Shown: positions 18,056 to 27,853, counted from the first letter of the stretch. The stretch: DNA of 64,000 nucleotides from Anaerostipes butyraticus (GCF_016586355.1 NZ_BLYI01000024.1:62001-126000), one strand, 5' to 3'. Notes: generated by a model not told the origin, from the letters alone. Program-made: numbers and translations.

Positions 18056-19386
18056 AGATAAAAGAAATCGGGATTGACGGCTTTGGAAAATTTCATGATT
18101 ATCATACGGAATTATCCGAGGGAATTCAGGTTATTTATGGAAACAATGAGACGGGAAAGACAACACTGCGCCAGTTTATGTTCCATATGCTGTTTGGGCT
18201 GGAAAAGAGCAGAGGGACAGCCGCCAGAAAAGATGACTATACCAGATATATGCCGGTGGAAGGAGGCAGATATGGCGGATATCTGCTGGTTGAAAAAGAA
18301 GGACAGAGATATCGGATCCAGAGGACATTTGAGACCGGGAATCGGCAGTTTCGCCTGTTTCTGGAAGATACCATGGAGGAAATTCCGCTTCCGAAACAAA
18401 GTCTGCAGGGAGTGTTGTTTGAAAATTCTGCGGAATCATTCCAAAATACAGCCTCTTTAACTCAGGCCGATATTCGCACAGGAAAAGAAATGCAGAAAAT
18501 TCTGCAGAATTCTATGGCAAATTTGAGAAACAGTCAGGATGCACGGCTGGATATCCGCAAGGCGGTTAATATATTGAAAGGAAAGCGGCGCAATGCCAGG
18601 AAAAATCCTGCTTTTTACCGAAGTGAGCAGCTTCGCCAGCGTCTGGGAGAAGCGTCATTCCAGGAGAACGAATTAAAAAAGTATGAAACGCAGGAAGAAG
18701 AGCTGTACCGGCAGCTGAATCAGAAGCCAAGGCTGTCTTTGCTGCAGAGAATTTTGCAGTGGATTCGGAGACTGTTTGGTGTTGACCAGGAAGAAATCAG
18801 AAAGAATGAAATCTGTCACAAACTGGAAGTGGTCCGTTTGGAAAAGGAACATCTGCTGGAGCAGAAACAGGAAATCGAAGATTTGAAAAAAGAATATCAG
18901 TCTGCTTTGACGCAGAAAAAAGAAGCGGAACAGGAAGTGCGATGGATCGACCGCGCCATCTGGGGCATTGAAACGGCCGCGGCGGATATTCAGAAAACTT
19001 TTGGTGAAGAATTAAATGAAAAGATATCGGATATTTTCTGCCAGATGACCGGTGCAAGATATGACAAAGCTGTAATGGATCAGTCCATGGAAATGATGGT
19101 AAGACAGGACGGAAGATACATTGACATGAAATATCTGAGCAATGGGGCCGTGGAACAGCTCTATTTTGCTCTGCGTCTTGCGGCAGGAGAGCTGCTGTAT
19201 GGAGAAGATGAATTTCCGCTGTTTTTGGATGATGTGTTCGGTAATTATGATGATGAGAGATTGAAGAATACGTTAGCTTATCTGTCCCAGAACTGTGAGA
19301 GGCAGATTCTGATCTTCACCGGACGAAGAGAAATTCTCAATATTCTGGAGAAATTGAAGATTGACTTTCATGTGATCGTATTGTAA
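18052..19386 (+). CDS. Short SMC-like AAA ATPase (SbcC/YhaN type)
   Basis: 444 residues. Walker A is GNNETGKTT at 30-38, the N-terminal lobe continues to about 170, a coiled-coil stretch (about 200-310, rich in E, K and Q heptads) follows, and the C-terminal lobe ends with Walker B PLFLDDVFGNYDD. Rad50/SbcC proteins have about 1000 residues and YhaN is also much longer, so here both coiled-coil arms are very short. The two ATPase lobes look intact and no frameshift is seen. It should pair with the preceding nuclease. Either it is a compact member of the family or the arms were lost by deletion. Confidence 0.78.
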   Translation: MKIKEIGIDGFGKFHDYHTELSEGIQVIYGNNETGKTTLRQFMFHMLFGLEKSRGTAARKDDYTRYMPVEGGRYGGYLLVEKEGQRYRIQRTFETGNRQFRLFLEDTMEEIPLPKQSLQGVLFENSAESFQNTASLTQADIRTGKEMQKILQNSMANLRNSQDARLDIRKAVNILKGKRRNARKNPAFYRSEQLRQRLGEASFQENELKKYETQEEELYRQLNQKPRLSLLQRILQWIRRLFGVDQEEIRKNEICHKLEVVRLEKEHLLEQKQEIEDLKKEYQSALTQKKEAEQEVRWIDRAIWGIETAAADIQKTFGEELNEKISDIFCQMTGARYDKAVMDQSMEMMVRQDGRYIDMKYLSNGAVEQLYFALRLAAGELLYGEDEFPLFLDDVFGNYDDERLKNTLAYLSQNCERQILIFTGRREILNILEKLKIDFHVIVL

Positions 19387-19429
19387 AAATAGGAAGAACG
19401 GTTGTAAAACAAAAGAGGAGAAGGAAAGT

Positions 19430-19972
19430 ATGAAAAAGAATAAACTGCTTCAGGCATCCAGATGGTTTCTTTATTTTATGATGTATTCAGTGATCGGATG
19501 GCTGTATGAGGTATTCCTTGAGGTTGTTGTATACCGGTGGGGATTTTCCAACAGAGGGGTTTTGTTTGGCCCGTACTGCATTATTTATGGAGTAGGAGCC
19601 CTGCTGCTTTTGCTGACTCTGGGAGGAGTGCAGAAAAAGAAATTATACCTGGGGAGGCTGTATGTAACTCCGGTTTTTGTATTTTTAGGAATTATGGCAG
19701 TGACAACGATAACGGAACTGATCGGAAGCTATATTATGGAAGCAGTGACCGGCGGATGGATGTGGGATTATGAGAGATTTGCTTTTAATTTTCAGGGGCG
19801 GATTGCGTTAAACCCAAGTATCCGGTTTGGAATCGGAGGCATGATTTTTTTATATCTTCTGCAGCCGGTATTTGAAAAAATAACAGGCCATATGAATCGC
19901 CGGATGACGTATGCAGCAGCCGGACTTTTGCTGATCCTGCTGATCCTTGATTCTATCATAACCATGAGATAA
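19430..19972 (+). CDS. CmpB-like multi-pass membrane protein (putative ABC transporter type IV family)
   Basis: 180 residues with about five membrane segments. The start SRWFLYFMMYSVIGWLYEV and the following SNRGVLFGPYCIIYGVGAL are the recognisable family signature. The biochemical role is not established to my knowledge. It follows the nuclease-ATPase pair by 44 bp with its own AGGAG site. Confidence 0.75.
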   Translation: MKKNKLLQASRWFLYFMMYSVIGWLYEVFLEVVVYRWGFSNRGVLFGPYCIIYGVGALLLLLTLGGVQKKKLYLGRLYVTPVFVFLGIMAVTTITELIGSYIMEAVTGGWMWDYERFAFNFQGRIALNPSIRFGIGGMIFLYLLQPVFEKITGHMNRRMTYAAAGLLLILLILDSIITMR

Positions 19973-20036
19973 AAAATAAAGGAAAAATATCAAAGGGCGT
20001 CTGCCAGTGCAGATGTCCTTAAAAAAAACGAGAAAT

Positions 20037-20110
20037 ATGGAACCGATACCACAAAAAGTATTGACAAAAATACAATACAGCCATATAATACAAATATGGA
20101 ACCGATACCA
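20037..20110 (+). promoter_or_regulatory. scrABK promoter flanked by two identical LacI-family operators
   Basis: TTGACA (20061-20066) and TATAAT (20084-20089) have a 17-bp spacer. TGGAACCGATACCA occurs at 20038-20051 and at 20097-20110, inside identical 22-bp contexts exactly 59 bp apart. One site is upstream of the -35 box and one covers the start-site region, so a tetrameric or looping repressor, or simple blockage, is possible. Confidence 0.88.
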
Positions 20111-20138
20111 CAACTAAATCAAGAAAAGGAGAGAAGAT

Positions 20139-22052
20139 ATGGATTACGCAAAGATTGCCAGTCAGGTTATCGAAAATGTCGGCGGAAAAGATAATATCAA
20201 ATCCGTTCAGCATTGTGCAACACGTTTGAGACTGCAGCTTAAGAACAACGACTTAAGAGACGAAGATGCAGTCAGTGACATTGAAGGAGTAAAAGGAGTG
20301 TTCCTCACTCAGTCACAGTTTCAGATCATTTTTGGATCAGGACTTGTAAATCTGGTCTGCGATGAAGTGCAGAAGCAGCTGGGAGGCGATGTCGGACCAG
20401 CGGCAGATGAGGAGCCGGAAGAGGAAAAAGGGAATATCATACAGAGACTTGTCAAGGTATTAAGTGATATCTTCGTGCCGATCATCCCGGCGATCGTAGC
20501 CGGCGGTCTGCTGATGGGTATCAATAATATCCTGACTTCCGCATTGATTGATGGAAAATCTATTATTGAATTATATCCGCAGTGGAAAGGATTGGCTACA
20601 GCGATCAATACATTTTCAAATGCGCCGTTTACATTCCTTCCAGTATTGATTGGATTCAGCGCGACAAAGAAATTTGGAGGAAATCCATATCTTGGAGCAG
20701 CAATGGGAATGATCATGGTTCACCCGGATCTGTTAAGTGCTTACAGCATCGGTATTGCCGATCCGCCAATCTGGAATATTTTCGGATTCCATATTGAAGC
20801 CATCGGATATCAGGGAACTGTCCTTCCGGTATTAGCTGTCGCATTTATCCTTGCAACGATTGAAAAGAAATTGCATAAGGTAACACCGACATGGCTGGAT
20901 AACTTAACTACGCCGTTGTTATCTATCATGGTAACTTCTTTCCTGACATTCATCATTGTCGGACCAGTTTTAAGAGAAGCAGGTAACCTTCTTGCAGCAG
21001 GCATCACATGGCTTTATAACACGCTTGGATTTATCGGAGGCGGACTGTTTGGTCTTGCTTACGCACCAATCTGTCTGACCGGTATGCATCATAGTTTTAT
21101 CGCGATTGAAACTCAGCTGATCGCAGACGCAGCACATACAGGCGGAAGTTTTATCTTTACGACAGCAAGTATGAACAACGTGGCACAGGGAGCAGCCGTT
21201 ATCGCAGTTCTGTTCTTAACAAAGAATGAAAAGATGAAATCTATCTGTTCTGCATCTGGTGTTTCCGCGCTTTTAGGAATCACAGAGCCGGCAATGTTTG
21301 GTGTAACACTGAAATTAAAATACCCATTCTATGCAGCGATCATCGGATCCGGAGTAGGAAGTGCCTACTGTGCCGCAACAAAAGTACTGGCACAGGCAAT
21401 GGGAGCTGCCGGAATTCCTGGAATTATTTCCATGAAGCCGCAGGATTATCCGAACTTCCTGATCGGACTTGTCTTATCCATGGCAGTATCTGCACTGATG
21501 ACAGTGATTTTCTGGAAGAAATTTAACCTTGGAGCAGAAGAACAGACAAACAAGAAAAAAGAAACAAAAACAGAAGAAGTACAGGAAGTAAAAACAGTGA
21601 CAGGACCGGAAGATCTTTATTCTCCAATGAAGGGAGAAGTCCTTCCAATCGAGAAATCAAACGATGCGGCATTTGCATCGAAAGCAATGGGAGATGGTGT
21701 GGCAATCAATCCGGAAGAAGGAGTGATCTATGCTCCTGCAGATGGAAAGATCAGCCTGGTGTTCCCAACAAAGCATGCCATTGGCATTACACTGAACTCA
21801 GGAGCAGAGCTTCTGATCCATGCAGGAATTGATACCGTTAAGATGGACGGAGAAGGTTTCGAATTATATGTAAATACAGGTGATGAAGTAAAGAAAGGTG
21901 ATAAGCTGTTGTCTTTCAATATGGATCTGGTAAAAGAGAAAGGGTATCAGACCCAGACTATGTTCCTGGTAGCGGACGCGAAAGGAAAAGAACTGGAAGT
22001 ATCACCGGCTGACAAAGCGGATAACAGTACGAAGATCATGACATTAAAATAA
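20139..22052 (+). CDS. scrA: Sucrose PTS permease EIIBCA
   Basis: 637 residues that import sucrose and release sucrose 6-phosphate. EIIB has phosphocysteine Cys26 in QHCATRLRL, EIIC spans about 100-455 (GITEPAMFGV near 380), and EIIA spans about 490-637 (KHAIGITL, LIHAGIDTV). The substrate is set by the two genes that follow, sucrose-6-phosphate hydrolase and fructokinase, and by the ScrR-type operators. It is preceded by AAAGGAGAG. Confidence 0.92.
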   Translation: MDYAKIASQVIENVGGKDNIKSVQHCATRLRLQLKNNDLRDEDAVSDIEGVKGVFLTQSQFQIIFGSGLVNLVCDEVQKQLGGDVGPAADEEPEEEKGNIIQRLVKVLSDIFVPIIPAIVAGGLLMGINNILTSALIDGKSIIELYPQWKGLATAINTFSNAPFTFLPVLIGFSATKKFGGNPYLGAAMGMIMVHPDLLSAYSIGIADPPIWNIFGFHIEAIGYQGTVLPVLAVAFILATIEKKLHKVTPTWLDNLTTPLLSIMVTSFLTFIIVGPVLREAGNLLAAGITWLYNTLGFIGGGLFGLAYAPICLTGMHHSFIAIETQLIADAAHTGGSFIFTTASMNNVAQGAAVIAVLFLTKNEKMKSICSASGVSALLGITEPAMFGVTLKLKYPFYAAIIGSGVGSAYCAATKVLAQAMGAAGIPGIISMKPQDYPNFLIGLVLSMAVSALMTVIFWKKFNLGAEEQTNKKKETKTEEVQEVKTVTGPEDLYSPMKGEVLPIEKSNDAAFASKAMGDGVAINPEEGVIYAPADGKISLVFPTKHAIGITLNSGAELLIHAGIDTVKMDGEGFELYVNTGDEVKKGDKLLSFNMDLVKEKGYQTQTMFLVADAKGKELEVSPADKADNSTKIMTLK

Positions 22053-22083
22053 TAATGAAGTAATTCCAGAAAGGGAAAAAAGG

Positions 22084-23550
22084 ATGTTTGAGAAATATAA
22101 AAAAGTTCTGAAAAAAGATTATGATGCATGGTATCAGGAAAACAAAGCATACAGAGATAAAGTCGCAAAAGATCCGAGAAGACTTAAATTTCATCTGATG
22201 CCGGAGACAGGATGGCTGAATGACCCAAATGGTTTATGCCAGTTTCACGGAACCTATCATATTTACTATCAGTATACACCTTTTGAACCGACGGGAGAAT
22301 TGAAAATGTGGGCTCACTGCACCACAAAAGATTTTATCCATTATCGAGATTATGGTCCGGTATTGTTTCCGGACCAGGATTTCGATGCCCATGGGGTGTA
22401 TTCCGGATCTGCGTTCGTTGACAATGATAAGATCTATTATTACTATACCGGAAATGTAAAATATTTTGACCGGGATGATTACGACTATATTAACTCAGGA
22501 CGGGGAAGCAATACGGTTATGTTCACCAGCGAGGACGGATATCATTTTTCTGAAAAAGAACTTCTGATGACAACGGATGACTATCCGGAAGATATCAGCA
22601 ATCATGTCAGAGATCCTAAGATTTTAAAACATGACGGAAAATATTATATGGTTCTCGGAGCAAGGGATAAAAAGAGCGTTGGAATGATTCTTCTGTATCA
22701 GTCAGAAGATCTGAGGCACTGGAAATATTTTGACCGCATTACAACGGAAGAACCTTTTGGGTATATGTGGGAATGTCCGGATGTATTTGAAATTGATGGA
22801 CAGCTTATTCTGACCTGCTGCCCGCAGGGCATAAAACCTCAGGGATTTGATTATCACAATCCGCACCAGACAGCGGCAATGAAACTGAGTTATGATTTTG
22901 ACACAAAAGAATCCAGGATTGAAGAGATTAAACTGATGGATCGAGGGTTTGATTTCTATGCACCGCAGACTTTTGAAGATGAGCGGGGAAGAAGAATCCT
23001 GATCGGATGGATGGGAATCCCGGATGCGGAGTATACGAATCCGACAACGGAAGATGGATGGCAGCATGCTTTGACAATACCTCGTCAGATTTCATTGCGG
23101 GATGGAAAATTTATTCAGGAGCCGATTGAAGAGTTAAGAAAACTTCGCTGCGGCGGAACGAAAATGGCAGAATTTGACGGAAATGAGAAAAAGATTTGTG
23201 ATGATGTTGTTTACGAGGCAGTTGTCGAGTATAATAAATGTAAAAATATGAAGATGACTTTAAGGGAAGGAATTACGCTTTCCTATGAAGATGAAGTTCT
23301 TACACTGGACCTGGGAGCATATGGATCTGGCAGGACGACAAGAAAGGTTCGACTGGAATCTTTGGAACAGCTGCAGATTTTTGCAGATACCTCCTCTCTG
23401 GAGATTTTTGTGAACCATGGAGAAGAAGTGTTTACAACCAGGATTTACAGCCTGAAAGGCGAGATTTCCATCGAAGGGCAGTGTGAAGGTATGCTGACCA
23501 TCTATCCATTAAAGTCTTTTCTGATCGAAGGAGGATGCAATGAAGAATAA
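22084..23550 (+). CDS. scrB: Sucrose-6-phosphate hydrolase, GH32
   Basis: 488 residues that split sucrose 6-phosphate into glucose 6-phosphate and fructose. The GH32 nucleophile motif WLNDPNGL, the RDPKIL motif and the acid/base motif WECPDVF are all present in the five-blade propeller, followed by the C-terminal beta-sandwich (about 350-488). There is no signal peptide, as expected for the PTS route. The next gene begins 11 bases before its stop. Confidence 0.94.
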   Translation: MFEKYKKVLKKDYDAWYQENKAYRDKVAKDPRRLKFHLMPETGWLNDPNGLCQFHGTYHIYYQYTPFEPTGELKMWAHCTTKDFIHYRDYGPVLFPDQDFDAHGVYSGSAFVDNDKIYYYYTGNVKYFDRDDYDYINSGRGSNTVMFTSEDGYHFSEKELLMTTDDYPEDISNHVRDPKILKHDGKYYMVLGARDKKSVGMILLYQSEDLRHWKYFDRITTEEPFGYMWECPDVFEIDGQLILTCCPQGIKPQGFDYHNPHQTAAMKLSYDFDTKESRIEEIKLMDRGFDFYAPQTFEDERGRRILIGWMGIPDAEYTNPTTEDGWQHALTIPRQISLRDGKFIQEPIEELRKLRCGGTKMAEFDGNEKKICDDVVYEAVVEYNKCKNMKMTLREGITLSYEDEVLTLDLGAYGSGRTTRKVRLESLEQLQIFADTSSLEIFVNHGEEVFTTRIYSLKGEISIEGQCEGMLTIYPLKSFLIEGGCNEE

Positions 23551-24511
23551 GTTATGTGGAATCGGAGAGGCATTGATTGATTTTATTCCGGATGTAAAAG
23601 GGGAGAGACTGAAGGATGTCCCATCTTTTACCCGGGTGGCAGGCGGAGCGCCGGCGAATGTGATCGGAGCTGTAACGAAGCTGGGAATTCCGTCTAAGAT
23701 GCTTACCAAATTAGGGGATGATCCGTTTGGTGATTATATTATCGATGTTTTAAATGACGCGGGAATCGATACATCAAACATCGAGAGAGATCAGGAAGGA
23801 GAGACAGCGCTTGCGTTCGTATCCCTGGCAGCGGATGGAAACCGTGATTTTAAATTTTACCGGAAGAACAGCGCGGATCTGAGATACAGTGTGGATGACA
23901 TTCCGGAAAATATTCTGGATGACTGTGGAATGATTCATTTCTGCAGCGTGGATCTTGTAGAATCCCCGATGAAAGAAGCCCATAAGAAACTGATCGACAT
24001 GGCAATTGAGCAGGGAGTTAAGGTATCTTTTGACCCGAATCTCCGTTTCTCTTTATGGGATGATCTGGATGCTTTGAAAAAGACAGTGAATGATTTCATC
24101 CCATATGCGGATATTATCAAGATTTCCGATGAGGAACTGGAATTTATTACCGGAAAGACTGATATCAAAGACGCAGTTCCGGATCTTTTGTCAGGAAGAG
24201 CAAAATATGTGATTTATACCAAAGGAGCAGACGGCGCAGAGATTTATACCAAAGACGGAGTGGTAGAAGCACCGGGATATTCCATTGATGTACGGGATAC
24301 AACCGGCGCAGGAGATTCCTTTATCGGAGCCTTTCTGTTCTGTATCCTCAGGGATGAAATAGATGATCTTGACAGTGTGAGCAAAGACAAATTATATGAA
24401 TATCTTGATTTTGCCAATGCTTATGCAGCCAATACCAGCACCAAAGAAGGAGCTTTGGCAGCCATGGCTACGATGGATGAAATCCAGGAGTGGATCAAAA
24501 ACAGAAAATAG
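23540..24511 (+). CDS. scrK: Fructokinase, PfkB family
   Basis: 323 residues that phosphorylate the fructose freed by ScrB. The N-terminal GEALIDFIP and VAGGAPANV sugar-binding signature and the C-terminal catalytic motif DTTGAGDSFIGAFL are intact. The start ATG 23540 follows AAGGAGG, which itself lies inside the end of scrB. It ends before a very strong terminator. Confidence 0.94.
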   Translation: MKNKLCGIGEALIDFIPDVKGERLKDVPSFTRVAGGAPANVIGAVTKLGIPSKMLTKLGDDPFGDYIIDVLNDAGIDTSNIERDQEGETALAFVSLAADGNRDFKFYRKNSADLRYSVDDIPENILDDCGMIHFCSVDLVESPMKEAHKKLIDMAIEQGVKVSFDPNLRFSLWDDLDALKKTVNDFIPYADIIKISDEELEFITGKTDIKDAVPDLLSGRAKYVIYTKGADGAEIYTKDGVVEAPGYSIDVRDTTGAGDSFIGAFLFCILRDEIDDLDSVSKDKLYEYLDFANAYAANTSTKEGALAAMATMDEIQEWIKNRK

Positions 24512-24533
24512 AGAATCGCAGGAGCGAGAATGC

Positions 24534-24580
24534 AATCTGCCGCGGAATTTTTGGATTCCGCGGCAGATTTTCTTTTTTTT
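24534..24580 (+). terminator. Rho-independent terminator of scrABK
   Basis: A perfect 15-bp stem (24534-24548 with 24555-24569), 6-nt loop, then a T-rich tail with eight T in a row. Confidence 0.93.
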
Positions 24581-24597
24581 GAAAATATTTCAGCCGA

Positions 24598-24626
24598 TTG
24601 TGGAAATGAAAAGAAGCCGTTATAAT
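24598..24626 (+). promoter_or_regulatory. Sigma-A promoter of tcdA
   Basis: TTGTGG (24598-24603) and TATAAT (24621-24626) with a 17-bp spacer. Confidence 0.65.
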
Positions 24627-24660
24627 GAAACATGCAAATCAAAGACAGAAAGGAATTATT

Positions 24661-25383
24661 ATGGAAATAAAGGAACAATTTATGAGAACAGGACTGCTCC
24701 TTGGAGAAGAAGGAATCCGAAAATTAAATAAGGCAGCGGTTGCGGTGTTTGGAATTGGAGGAGTTGGAGGATTTACAGTGGAAGCACTGGCAAGAAGCGG
24801 GATTGGGCATTTGGTGCTGGTAGATGCGGATGAGGTATCGGAATCTAACATCAACCGGCAGATTATAGCGACTCATCAGACAGTCGGAAGACCAAAAGTA
24901 GAAGTAATGAAAGAGAGAATCGCGCAGATTAATCCGGAGACCGTGGTGGAAACATACCAGACTTTTTTCCTGCCGGAAAACGCGGATCAGTTTGATTTTG
25001 CCTCTTATGATTATGTTGTAGATGCCATTGATACTGTTACCGGAAAGATCGAACTTGTGCTTCAGGGACAGAAGGCGGGAACGCCCGTAATCAGCAGCAT
25101 GGGAGCAGGAAACAAGCTGGATCCGACCATGTTTCAGGTAGCGGATATTTATGATACGTCAGTCTGCCCTCTGGCGAAAGTGATGCGAAAAGAACTGAAA
25201 AAGAGAAATGTTCCGGCGCTGAAAGTCGTATATTCCAAAGAAAAGGCAATGGAGCCAGCGGTCAGGATTTCAGAAGATGGAAAACGTCAGATTCCGGGAA
25301 GCACCGCCTTTGTACCATCGGTGGCAGGACTGATCATTGCGGGAGAGGTCATCAAAGATCTTTCCGGAATCTCTGAAAAATAA
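24661..25383 (+). CDS. tcdA: tRNA threonylcarbamoyladenosine dehydratase (TcdA, E1-like)
   Basis: 240-residue ThiF/MoeB-fold enzyme that uses ATP to cyclise t6A37 in ANN-decoding tRNAs. The nucleotide loop GIGGVGG near residue 31, the SNINRQ motif and the DAIDTVTGK segment are clear. It lacks the zinc-binding CxxC pairs of MoeB/ThiF, and the C-terminal PGSTAFVPSVAGLIIAGEVI matches the TcdA type. ATG 24661 follows AAAGGAAT. A longer frame to 24625 would start inside the promoter. Confidence 0.88.
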   Translation: MEIKEQFMRTGLLLGEEGIRKLNKAAVAVFGIGGVGGFTVEALARSGIGHLVLVDADEVSESNINRQIIATHQTVGRPKVEVMKERIAQINPETVVETYQTFFLPENADQFDFASYDYVVDAIDTVTGKIELVLQGQKAGTPVISSMGAGNKLDPTMFQVADIYDTSVCPLAKVMRKELKKRNVPALKVVYSKEKAMEPAVRISEDGKRQIPGSTAFVPSVAGLIIAGEVIKDLSGISEK

Positions 25384-25462
25384 ATCAATTCCCAAAGCTG
25401 CGAATGGCTGAAAATACGCAAGAGTCACGAAAAGGTAACTATCCCTATAAAAAAGTGCCTGC

Positions 25463-25490
25463 TTGAAGAATGTCTGGAAAAAACTATGAT
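25463..25490 (+). promoter_or_regulatory. Probable sigma-A promoter of the osmoprotectant operon
   Basis: TTGAAG (25463-25468) and TATGAT (25485-25490), 16-bp spacer. Confidence 0.5.
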
Positions 25491-25549
25491 TATACATAAA
25501 GAAAGGGACAAACAATTAAAATAAGTCTTATGTTTGGGAAGGAGACGAA

Positions 25550-27085
25550 ATGGATATTTGGAACCTGATTTATGAAAGAAAAAGTTTTTTCATTGATTTA
25601 TGTCTGGAACATCTTATGATTTCTGCGATTGCCATTGTAATTGCGATCGCAGCGGGAGGATTGATCGGAATCCTTTTAAGTGAGTATCCGAGATTTTCCA
25701 GACCGGTGATCGGAGTCGTGAATTTTCTTTACACGATTCCATCGATTTCCATGCTGGGATTTTTGATTCCATTGTCAGGCATCGGAAACATTACAGCTGT
25801 TCTGGCGCTTACCATCTATGCCCTGCTTCCGATGGTGAGAAACACATATACCGGCATAACCAACGTGGATCCTGCCATGACAGAAGCGGCAAAAGGAATG
25901 GGAAGCACCCGGCTGCAGATTCTGACGAAGATTAAGATTCCTCTGGCAGCGCCGGTCATTATGTCTGGAATCCGCAGTATGGTGACTATGACCCTGGCGC
26001 TGGCCGGCATCGCGTCATTTATCGGAGCAGGCGGCCTGGGCGTGGCAATTTACAGGGGAATTACAACGAACAATACGGCTATGACGGTAGCAGGAAGTAT
26101 CCTGATCGCTCTGATCGCGCTTCTGGCCGATTTCCTTCTTGGATTCATAGAAAAATCCATGCAGAAAAAGCACAGACGGCATAGAAGCAGAAGGACAAAG
26201 TATGCGGCCGCAGCTGCCGTTTTAGCGGTAATCCTGGCAGTCTCTTCCGGAATATATTACGGAAGACAGAAAACAGATACGATCCGGATTGCAGCCAAGC
26301 CGATGACGGAGCAGTATATCCTGGGGGAAATGCTGAAAATCATGATTGAGGAAGACACAGATCTTAAGGTGGAAATGACCCAGGGAGTTGGCGGAGGCAC
26401 ATCCAATATCTGGCCTGCCATGAAGAGCGGAGAGTTTGATGTGTATCCTGAATATACAGGAACTGCCTGGAATATGGTGTTAAAAAGAAATGATCTGTAT
26501 ACAGAAGACAAATTCGCAGAACTTGAAAAGGCCTATGACTCCTATGATATGGAGTGGGATGGAATGTACGGTTTTTCCAACAGTTATGCTCTTGCAGTCC
26601 GGAAAGAAGTGGCAGAGAAGTATGGACTGAAAAAGATTTCGGATCTGCAGTCTGTGTCCGGACAGCTGAAATTTGGGGCAGAATATGATTTCTATGAGAG
26701 AGAAGACGGCTATGATCCTCTGTGCGAAACTTACGGGCTTGAGTTTGCCAGCACTTCAGATCTTGACATCGGGCTTAAATATCAGGCTGTCAATTCCGGT
26801 GAAATTGATGTGATGCCGATTTTTACAACAGACGGACAGTACAGTGTCTCAGATATTGTTGTGCTGGAAGATGACAGGCAATTCTATCCGTCCTATGAAT
26901 GTGGAAATATCGTAAGGGAAGAAGTGCTTGATGAACATCCGGAACTCCGGAATGTTTTTGAAAAATGTGAGGATATTCTGGATGAGAAAGAAATGGCAAA
27001 GCTGAATTATATGGTTGAGGAAGATCAGAAAGAGCCGGAAGATGTGGCGAGAGAATTTCTGAAGGAAAAAGGTTTGATTTCGTAG
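25550..27085 (+). CDS. Osmoprotectant ABC transporter, permease fused to substrate-binding protein
   Basis: 511 residues. The first 210 or so form the permease (six helices; the MTEAAKGMGSTRLQILTKIKIPLAAPVI coupling loop is split here only for description). A membrane anchor near 220-240 follows, and then an extracytoplasmic binding domain of the OpuAC/ProX type (AAKPMTEQYILGEMLKIMIE onward). Fused permease-binder proteins of this kind import glycine betaine, choline or carnitine (family knowledge). The aromatic ligand box cannot be judged reliably by eye. The matching ATPase gene follows after 12 bp. Confidence 0.87.
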   Translation: MDIWNLIYERKSFFIDLCLEHLMISAIAIVIAIAAGGLIGILLSEYPRFSRPVIGVVNFLYTIPSISMLGFLIPLSGIGNITAVLALTIYALLPMVRNTYTGITNVDPAMTEAAKGMGSTRLQILTKIKIPLAAPVIMSGIRSMVTMTLALAGIASFIGAGGLGVAIYRGITTNNTAMTVAGSILIALIALLADFLLGFIEKSMQKKHRRHRSRRTKYAAAAAVLAVILAVSSGIYYGRQKTDTIRIAAKPMTEQYILGEMLKIMIEEDTDLKVEMTQGVGGGTSNIWPAMKSGEFDVYPEYTGTAWNMVLKRNDLYTEDKFAELEKAYDSYDMEWDGMYGFSNSYALAVRKEVAEKYGLKKISDLQSVSGQLKFGAEYDFYEREDGYDPLCETYGLEFASTSDLDIGLKYQAVNSGEIDVMPIFTTDGQYSVSDIVVLEDDRQFYPSYECGNIVREEVLDEHPELRNVFEKCEDILDEKEMAKLNYMVEEDQKEPEDVAREFLKEKGLIS

Positions 27086-27097
27086 GAGGAAGAGACG

Positions 27098-27853
27098 ATG
27101 GCAGCAGTAATTGAATGGAAAGAGATTGAGAAGAAATATAATGGGAAAAAGATCATGGAGCATTTTTCTTTAAAAGTGGAAGAAGGAGAATTTCTTACGA
27201 TTATAGGGTCTTCCGGCTGCGGAAAGACAACGATGCTGAAAATGGTCAATGGGCTGATCCGGCCGGATGCAGGAAATGTTATGATAAAAGGAAAAGATAT
27301 AGCAGATACAGATCTGATTGAACTTCGCAGGAGCATTGGGTACTCCATTCAGGGGAATGTTCTGTTTCCTCACATGACAGTAGAAGAAAATATTTCCTAT
27401 GTGCCGAATTTGTGGAACCGCAGGGATAAAGAAAAGACAAGGAAGGCGGTTTCAAGATGGATGAAAATCGTAGGTTTAAGTGATGATATGAGGGATCGTT
27501 TTCCATCGGAGCTGTCAGGCGGGCAGCAGCAGAGAGTCGGGATCGCCAGAGCGCTGGCGGCGTCTCCGGAAATCCTTTTGATGGATGAGCCTTTTGGAGC
27601 CGTAGACGAGATTACCAGAGGACAGCTGCAGAAAGAAATCAAGCAGATCCATCAGAGAACCGGAGTTACCATCCTGTTTGTGACGCATGATATTGCAGAA
27701 GCTCTTTATCTTGGAACCAGGGTGCTGGTCCTGGATCATGGAGAGATACAGCAGTACGCGTCTCCGGAAGAAATCCGGCAGCATCCTGCCAATGGATTTG
27801 TGGAGAAACTTCTGAACAACCGCGCAGACCAATATGGGGAGATGGTAATATAA
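27098..27853 (+). CDS. Osmoprotectant ABC transporter ATP-binding protein
   Basis: 251-residue ATPase of the OpuCA/ProV group. Walker A is GSSGCGKTT near 38, the signature is LSGGQQQR and Walker B is ILLMDEPFGAVD. It ends without the tandem CBS domains found in OpuCA and OpuBA, so direct ionic-strength sensing through CBS is not expected. The stop overlaps the start of the next gene by one base. Confidence 0.88.
   Translation: MAAVIEWKEIEKKYNGKKIMEHFSLKVEEGEFLTIIGSSGCGKTTMLKMVNGLIRPDAGNVMIKGKDIADTDLIELRRSIGYSIQGNVLFPHMTVEENISYVPNLWNRRDKEKTRKAVSRWMKIVGLSDDMRDRFPSELSGGQQQRVGIARALAASPEILLMDEPFGAVDEITRGQLQKEIKQIHQRTGVTILFVTHDIAEALYLGTRVLVLDHGEIQQYASPEEIRQHPANGFVEKLLNNRADQYGEMVI

Noticed and set aside
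19995-20020. Hairpin after the CmpB-like gene considered as a terminator
   Set aside because: The stem is followed by A residues, not T, on the + strand; its role is unclear, so it is not listed as a terminator.
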